This document shows, one piece after another, positions 5,870-8,831 of a stretch of 8,831 nucleotides of DNA (position 1 is the stretch's first letter; each line of letters begins with the position of its first letter). The stretch comes from Fibrobacter sp. (lineage in GTDB: Bacteria > Fibrobacterota > Fibrobacteria > Fibrobacterales > Fibrobacteraceae), in the NCBI GenBank assembly GCA_021443065.1, contig JABUUR010000031.1, forward strand, positions 1-8,831, read 5' to 3'. A program made the translations under genes and the position numbers. Below the pieces are notes generated by a model. That model made no database searches. It was given only the letters and a program-made list of their open reading frames with translations, and was not told where the DNA came from.

Positions 5870-6376
5870 TTACATTTGACCTTCGCGTACATGGTAGGCC
5901 TCGGGGTACGCCTTGACGGCACACTTGTCGCAGACCATTCTAAGGCGGGTTTCGGCGGCTGTAGCCACACGGATATGTTCACCGCAATGGGCGCAACGGC
6001 AAAGGAATACCACGGCAGGAGTCTTGACCGCAAATGATTCCATGGAGCTGGGTGCGGCCTTGTCCTTGCGGCAAACCATGTTGCGGAAAATGATTTCACC
6101 GGTGGGCTTCTGGATGGTTTCGCGGATAACGTCGCAGTCAAAACTGCGGCCCTTGCGGTTTTTCATGCGAATGACAAAGCAATGCTGGTCGGTGGAATTC
6201 CTGAAGGATTCCCAGTCTTCGACATGGCGGCACAAATCGGTAATGTAGTGCCACGGAATTTCGGATTCCTCAAAGCCGAACAACTTGCAGAACCGTTTGT
6301 TGGCACTGACAAGGCGGCCGTGTTCGCTTACCTCGAAGCAGGCCATGTCCATAATATTTGTTTCTATGGTGTTCAT
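5870..6376 (-). CDS. Small PAS-domain protein with C-terminal zinc ribbon
   Basis: This 168-residue soluble protein has two parts. Residues about 9-104 read as a PAS domain: DMACFEVSEHGRLVSANKRF, then LFGFEESEI (32-40), an acidic helix, and the closing strands DCDVIRE (80-86) and EIIFRNMVCRKD (94-105). PAS domains sense ligands, redox state or light, or mediate contacts. Residues 126-152 carry CRCAHC and CDKC, with Cys128, Cys131, Cys149 and Cys152 as probable zinc ligands. There is no kinase, cyclase or DNA-binding output domain, so it probably acts through a partner. The ATG (6376-6374) overlaps the stop of the upstream lipoprotein gene as ATGA, and its strong ribosome binding site AAAGGAGGGAG lies in that gene's last codons. 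Translation is therefore probably coupled. The link to the lipoprotein and regulator is inferred from the operon. Confidence 0.82.
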   Translation of the reverse strand: MNTIETNIMDMACFEVSEHGRLVSANKRFCKLFGFEESEIPWHYITDLCRHVEDWESFRNSTDQHCFVIRMKNRKGRSFDCDVIRETIQKPTGEIIFRNMVCRKDKAAPSSMESFAVKTPAVVFLCRCAHCGEHIRVATAAETRLRMVCDKCAVKAYPEAYHVREGQM

Positions 6377-7752
6377 AAACTCCCTCCTTTGAGATAGTAC
6401 CTGTAAAGTACGTCCGTGGAATTGATTGACTTTGCACCCAAACGTACGTCATCCAACGTAAAGTTTATGTCTTCCTTCCCAAAGAAAATCGGTTCCTTGG
6501 AAGGATTGAGAATTTTGACTGAAACTTGATTGGAGGCATTCAACATGCCGTTCTTGTATAAATCAAGCCTATCACCGTTCCATGTGACAACAATGTTTTC
6601 CCACGAGCCAAAGTCCACAGCGTCCGCTGCAATGACTGCATTGGCACAACTTAGGGAATCCCCGGAACCGTCTGCCAGGAAAAAGCCCACCGTAGGTTTG
6701 TCGACTCCGCAATCTCCGTCGATCACGGCAAAACTGAAAACGTCATTGTCGCCTTCGGAACCAAAGCCCAGTTTGCCCACCATGTTCTTGCGGTAAGGGA
6801 CTTTTTCCCATAGGGAGTCTATCTTTACCATGACTTCAAAAGTTAATTCGGTAAGGCTGTCCAAGATTCCCTTGTCGTCTTCTATGACGCCAAACTGTCT
6901 GGCGGACTGTAACTGGATGGCCTTGCCGGATATGCCCGGGACAAAACATTCGGGACCATACACGACAATGGCGTCTGTGCGATTCTTTGAATCCAGGGTT
7001 GTGGCCTTGGTTTCGTCCACTTCCCTATAGTAGTCCATGGTCCACCAACTGACAAGCCCGTAATCTTGGGCTAAAGGCAGTTGGATAACCTGCTTGTCGG
7101 TTGTCTGAAGGGGGCCTTCTGCAACAGACAAGTCCACTTCGTCCAAGTTGAACATTATGGATGTGGGCAGCGGCCCTACGATTGTTTCTGATTCTTCGGA
7201 CAGATAAAGAGCAAAGGTGGAGTTTGCATGATACTGGTCGGGGGAAGAAACCAGCAAGGCAAGGGTGCCCACGGGAACGCCTTCAAGCTGGAAATACCCC
7301 AGGGAATCTACCGTGGTAGACCAATGGGACCCTGGCAAGGATACCTTGACGTTCTTCGACTTGATGTCCGAACTCAAAGCAACCTGCCCCCTGTAGTTCA
7401 ATGCCTTGCTTAAGGGCAGTTCCATTTGGATTTCGGAACCGTCAAAAGCGAAGGTCTTGTAAACGGCCATCGAATCCAGCGTCGAAGACAGGGCGTAATT
7501 CCCACGGTGTTTCAAGGCGAAACTGAATTTACCTTCTCCGTCGGTTGTATCCTGGAAGGCGATGGAGTCTACGGAAACATGACGTGCAAGCACTGTTGCG
7601 CCGGACACCGGTTTGCCCGAGACGTCTACGAGGACTCCGGCAAATGTGTTGGTTTCTTCGCTTACTCCTCCGCCGATTTGACCGCCTTCGGGTGAGCATG
7701 CCATAAGGAAACAGGCACAAGAAATCGCGTAAAAATACTTTCTGCTAAGCAT
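6373..7752 (-). CDS. Lipoprotein with carboxypeptidase-regulatory-like and LamG-type domains
   Basis: The 459-residue product is a predicted lipoprotein, probably on the outer membrane or cell surface. A signal peptide ends in the lipobox LMAC (16-19), with Cys19 as the lipidated residue and Ser at +2. Residues about 36-110 form a carboxypeptidase regulatory-like beta-sandwich (GVLVDVSGKPVSGATVLA, then DTTDGEGKFSF). Residues about 119-168 resemble a second, shorter copy (TTVDSLGYFQLEGVPVGT). Residues about 232-455 read as a LamG/concanavalin-like domain (LVSWWTMDYY; LTFEVMVKI; WENIVVTWNGDRLDLYKNG; LDDVRLGAKS), a fold that often binds carbohydrate or protein. No catalytic domain is visible. 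A GTG start at 7758 is possible, but AAGGAGG (7765-7759) is six bases before the ATG at 7752, so I choose that. The start overlaps the regulator gene's stop by eight bases (ATGCTTAG). Substrate unknown. Confidence 0.88.
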   Translation of the reverse strand: MLSRKYFYAISCACFLMACSPEGGQIGGGVSEETNTFAGVLVDVSGKPVSGATVLARHVSVDSIAFQDTTDGEGKFSFALKHRGNYALSSTLDSMAVYKTFAFDGSEIQMELPLSKALNYRGQVALSSDIKSKNVKVSLPGSHWSTTVDSLGYFQLEGVPVGTLALLVSSPDQYHANSTFALYLSEESETIVGPLPTSIMFNLDEVDLSVAEGPLQTTDKQVIQLPLAQDYGLVSWWTMDYYREVDETKATTLDSKNRTDAIVVYGPECFVPGISGKAIQLQSARQFGVIEDDKGILDSLTELTFEVMVKIDSLWEKVPYRKNMVGKLGFGSEGDNDVFSFAVIDGDCGVDKPTVGFFLADGSGDSLSCANAVIAADAVDFGSWENIVVTWNGDRLDLYKNGMLNASNQVSVKILNPSKEPIFFGKEDINFTLDDVRLGAKSINSTDVLYRYYLKGGSL

Positions 7753-8584
7753 TTCCACCCTCCTTGGCGAGTTCCTTTGTGAGCGGGAACAGTTGAACGT
7801 TCAATCGATAGACCCGGTTTTCGCTGGAGTCTTCCATGACAATTGCGCTTACGCGACGGCGAAAATCAGCAATCTCCTTTGAAATCTTTTGGAAGGCCTC
7901 CTCGGAAATGCCGATGGTCATGCCGGAAATATCCCGCAGGTTCACGGGGACCTCGTCCAGCGACTGGACTGCAAGTTCCCCCATCTGGCGGTGCATATCC
8001 CGAATGGCCAAGGATGCGGTTTCAAGGCAACCTGTAGATATGGCCTTGTTTCCCTGAACATAATTCCCTTCGGCATTCTTTTGTAAAAGTTCGGTTTTCT
8101 GGAGAATACCCAAGGATTTTTTGACCCGGGAGGTGTCTACGTCGAATAAAATCTTATCGGCGATTTTTGCCGGGGTTGCACCAGGCAGCATGGGGGCGAC
8201 TTCGCGAAGGACCGGATTAATCCAGTTATCATAATAATCGTACTGGTCCTCCCCTACCAGGGCCACGGAATTTTCCCTGGCAAGTTTGCGCATTTCGGCA
8301 TAAACCTTCTTTTTAGCCTCGGATTCCTTTTCCTGGTCGAAGGCGACCAACAGGCGGAAATACTGAAGGTCGACGCCCACGAGACCCATGGCGGAGGCCA
8401 CCCTTTCTACACCAACATCACTGAGGTTAGACTTTCCGTCGCATACCAGTTTCAGGAACACGGGGGAAGAATAGCCTGCAGCCTTGGCGAAATCACGCCA
8501 TGTAAAACCGGAACGATCCTTGCGTTCTGCATAATAATCGCGCACATAAAGGCGATAACTATTGTATTCCATGACGGGTTTCAT
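7745..8584 (-). CDS. TIGR02147/DUF4423 family putative transcriptional regulator
   Basis: The 279-residue protein matches the TIGR02147 pattern known as a large paralogous family in Fibrobacter; regulation is proposed for the family but target genes are mostly unknown. YNSYRLYVRDYY (7-18) opens the domain. Residues 27-68 (FTWRDFAKAAGY; FLKLVCDGKSNL; ERVASAMGL) look like a lambda-repressor-type helix-turn-helix. YFRLLVAFDQ (75-84), DQYDYYDNW (113-121), KAISTG (180-185) and RVYRLNVQLFPLTK (257-270) are family signatures. No membrane segment is present, so it is cytoplasmic. The ATG at 8584 is seven bases from a TATATT box and lacks a Shine-Dalgarno sequence; an in-frame ATG at 8572 is the alternative. 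It is first in an operon with the lipoprotein and PAS genes, so it probably controls them and possibly itself through the TTTTGTATC repeats. Confidence 0.93.
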   Translation of the reverse strand: MKPVMEYNSYRLYVRDYYAERKDRSGFTWRDFAKAAGYSSPVFLKLVCDGKSNLSDVGVERVASAMGLVGVDLQYFRLLVAFDQEKESEAKKKVYAEMRKLARENSVALVGEDQYDYYDNWINPVLREVAPMLPGATPAKIADKILFDVDTSRVKKSLGILQKTELLQKNAEGNYVQGNKAISTGCLETASLAIRDMHRQMGELAVQSLDEVPVNLRDISGMTIGISEEAFQKISKEIADFRRRVSAIVMEDSSENRVYRLNVQLFPLTKELAKEGGNA

Positions 8585-8590
8585 GCTTTT

Positions 8591-8619
8591 AATATACTAT
8601 TTAAGATACAAAAAAGCAA
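8591..8619 (-). promoter_or_regulatory. Promoter of the three-gene operon, probably leaderless
   Basis: On the minus strand, TTGCTT (8619-8614) and TATATT (8596-8591) are 17 bases apart. The expected start of transcription is about 8584, the A of the first ATG. A TTTTGTATC repeat fills the spacer, so a bound protein would block RNA polymerase. Confidence 0.6.
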
Positions 8620-8710
8620 TATATTCAAGATACAAAATTAATGTAAATTTAACTTTTAGTCTATTTTTTATTAAATTCTAAGATTTTTGTTAAAAATTTA
8701 TGATACAAAA
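8598..8710 (-). repeat. Three direct copies of a TTTTGTATCTTAAAT site
   Basis: On the minus strand, TTTTGTATCTTAAATA (8613-8598) occurs in the promoter spacer. TTTTGTATCTTGAATA (8637-8622) lies 24 bases upstream with one change, and TTTTGTATCATAAAT (8710-8696) 73 bases further, also with one change. The rest of the region is AT-rich, so some resemblance by chance is possible, but the GTATC core is specific. The likely role is an operator for the adjacent regulator; this is inference. Confidence 0.55.
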
Positions 8711-8759
8711 ATGCAAAAAACAGTGATAAACGTCATTCAATTACGGGAAAAACACTTAT

Positions 8760-8788
8760 GGAGATTCCGGGCCAAGCCCGGGATGAAC
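8760..8788. repeat. REP-like GC-rich hairpin
   Basis: GGAGATT, then CCGGGC (8767-8772), CAA and GCCCGG (8776-8781), then GATGAAC. The six-pair stem with a CAA loop stands out in an AT-rich gap. The GAGATtcc...CAAGcccggGATGA frame resembles short palindromic elements dispersed between genes in many bacteria. There is no T-run on either side, so it is not an intrinsic terminator. Confidence 0.45.
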
Positions 8789-8831
8789 TATGTTAAAATG
8801 CAAGCCCTTTTTTGTAAAAAATTGTGTTCAT

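Noticed and set aside
8603..8710. CRISPR-like array
   Set aside because: The repeats are short, unevenly spaced (24 and 73 bases) and sit on a promoter, which fits operator sites, not CRISPR.
8758..8796. Twelve-codon frame starting ATGGAGATTCC
   Set aside because: It is read from the REP-like hairpin, has no ribosome binding site and is too short to support.

Overview
The window looks like chromosomal DNA of a Fibrobacter-type bacterium (phylum Fibrobacterota). The main reason is the gene at 7745-8584, whose product reads as a member of the TIGR02147/DUF4423 family, known mainly as a large paralogous family in Fibrobacter. A LamG-type lipoprotein follows it, and several promoters share a TATATT -10 box. 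No phage, transposase or CRISPR features were seen.

Left part (1-980): the start of an unrecognised minus-strand gene (1-128) is followed by a 384-base gap. The gap holds two near-identical dyad sites (263-319) and a cluster of three hairpins ending in a strong intrinsic terminator (361-449), either a small RNA or an attenuated leader. Next comes a small membrane-anchored protein with a coiled coil and a possible winged-helix end (513-980).

Middle part (1171-5130, plus strand): a divergent PurF-family protein with its own terminator, then a probable two-gene unit. That unit is an unrecognised membrane-anchored protein (2733-3422) and an M3-family oligoendopeptidase (3439-5130).

Housekeeping part (5213-5806, plus strand): a consensus promoter drives tRNA-Ser(GGA), followed by a terminator, a perfect 16-base palindrome and rpoZ (RNA polymerase omega), with its own terminator. 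A second hairpin (5812-5842) closes the convergent minus-strand operon.

Right part (5870-8584, minus strand): a compact three-gene operon. It encodes a TIGR02147 putative regulator, a lipoprotein with carboxypeptidase-regulatory-like and LamG domains, and a small PAS plus zinc-ribbon protein. The genes overlap by 8 and 4 bases, each downstream Shine-Dalgarno sequence lies inside the preceding gene, and the order suggests a dedicated regulator/surface-protein/sensor module. Upstream are a probable leaderless promoter and three copies of a TTTTGTATC-type site, one exactly filling the promoter spacer. A REP-like hairpin lies near the right edge. The best candidates for undescribed biology are this operon and its operator sites, the hairpin RNA at 361-449, and the PurF-family protein with an altered glutaminase site.
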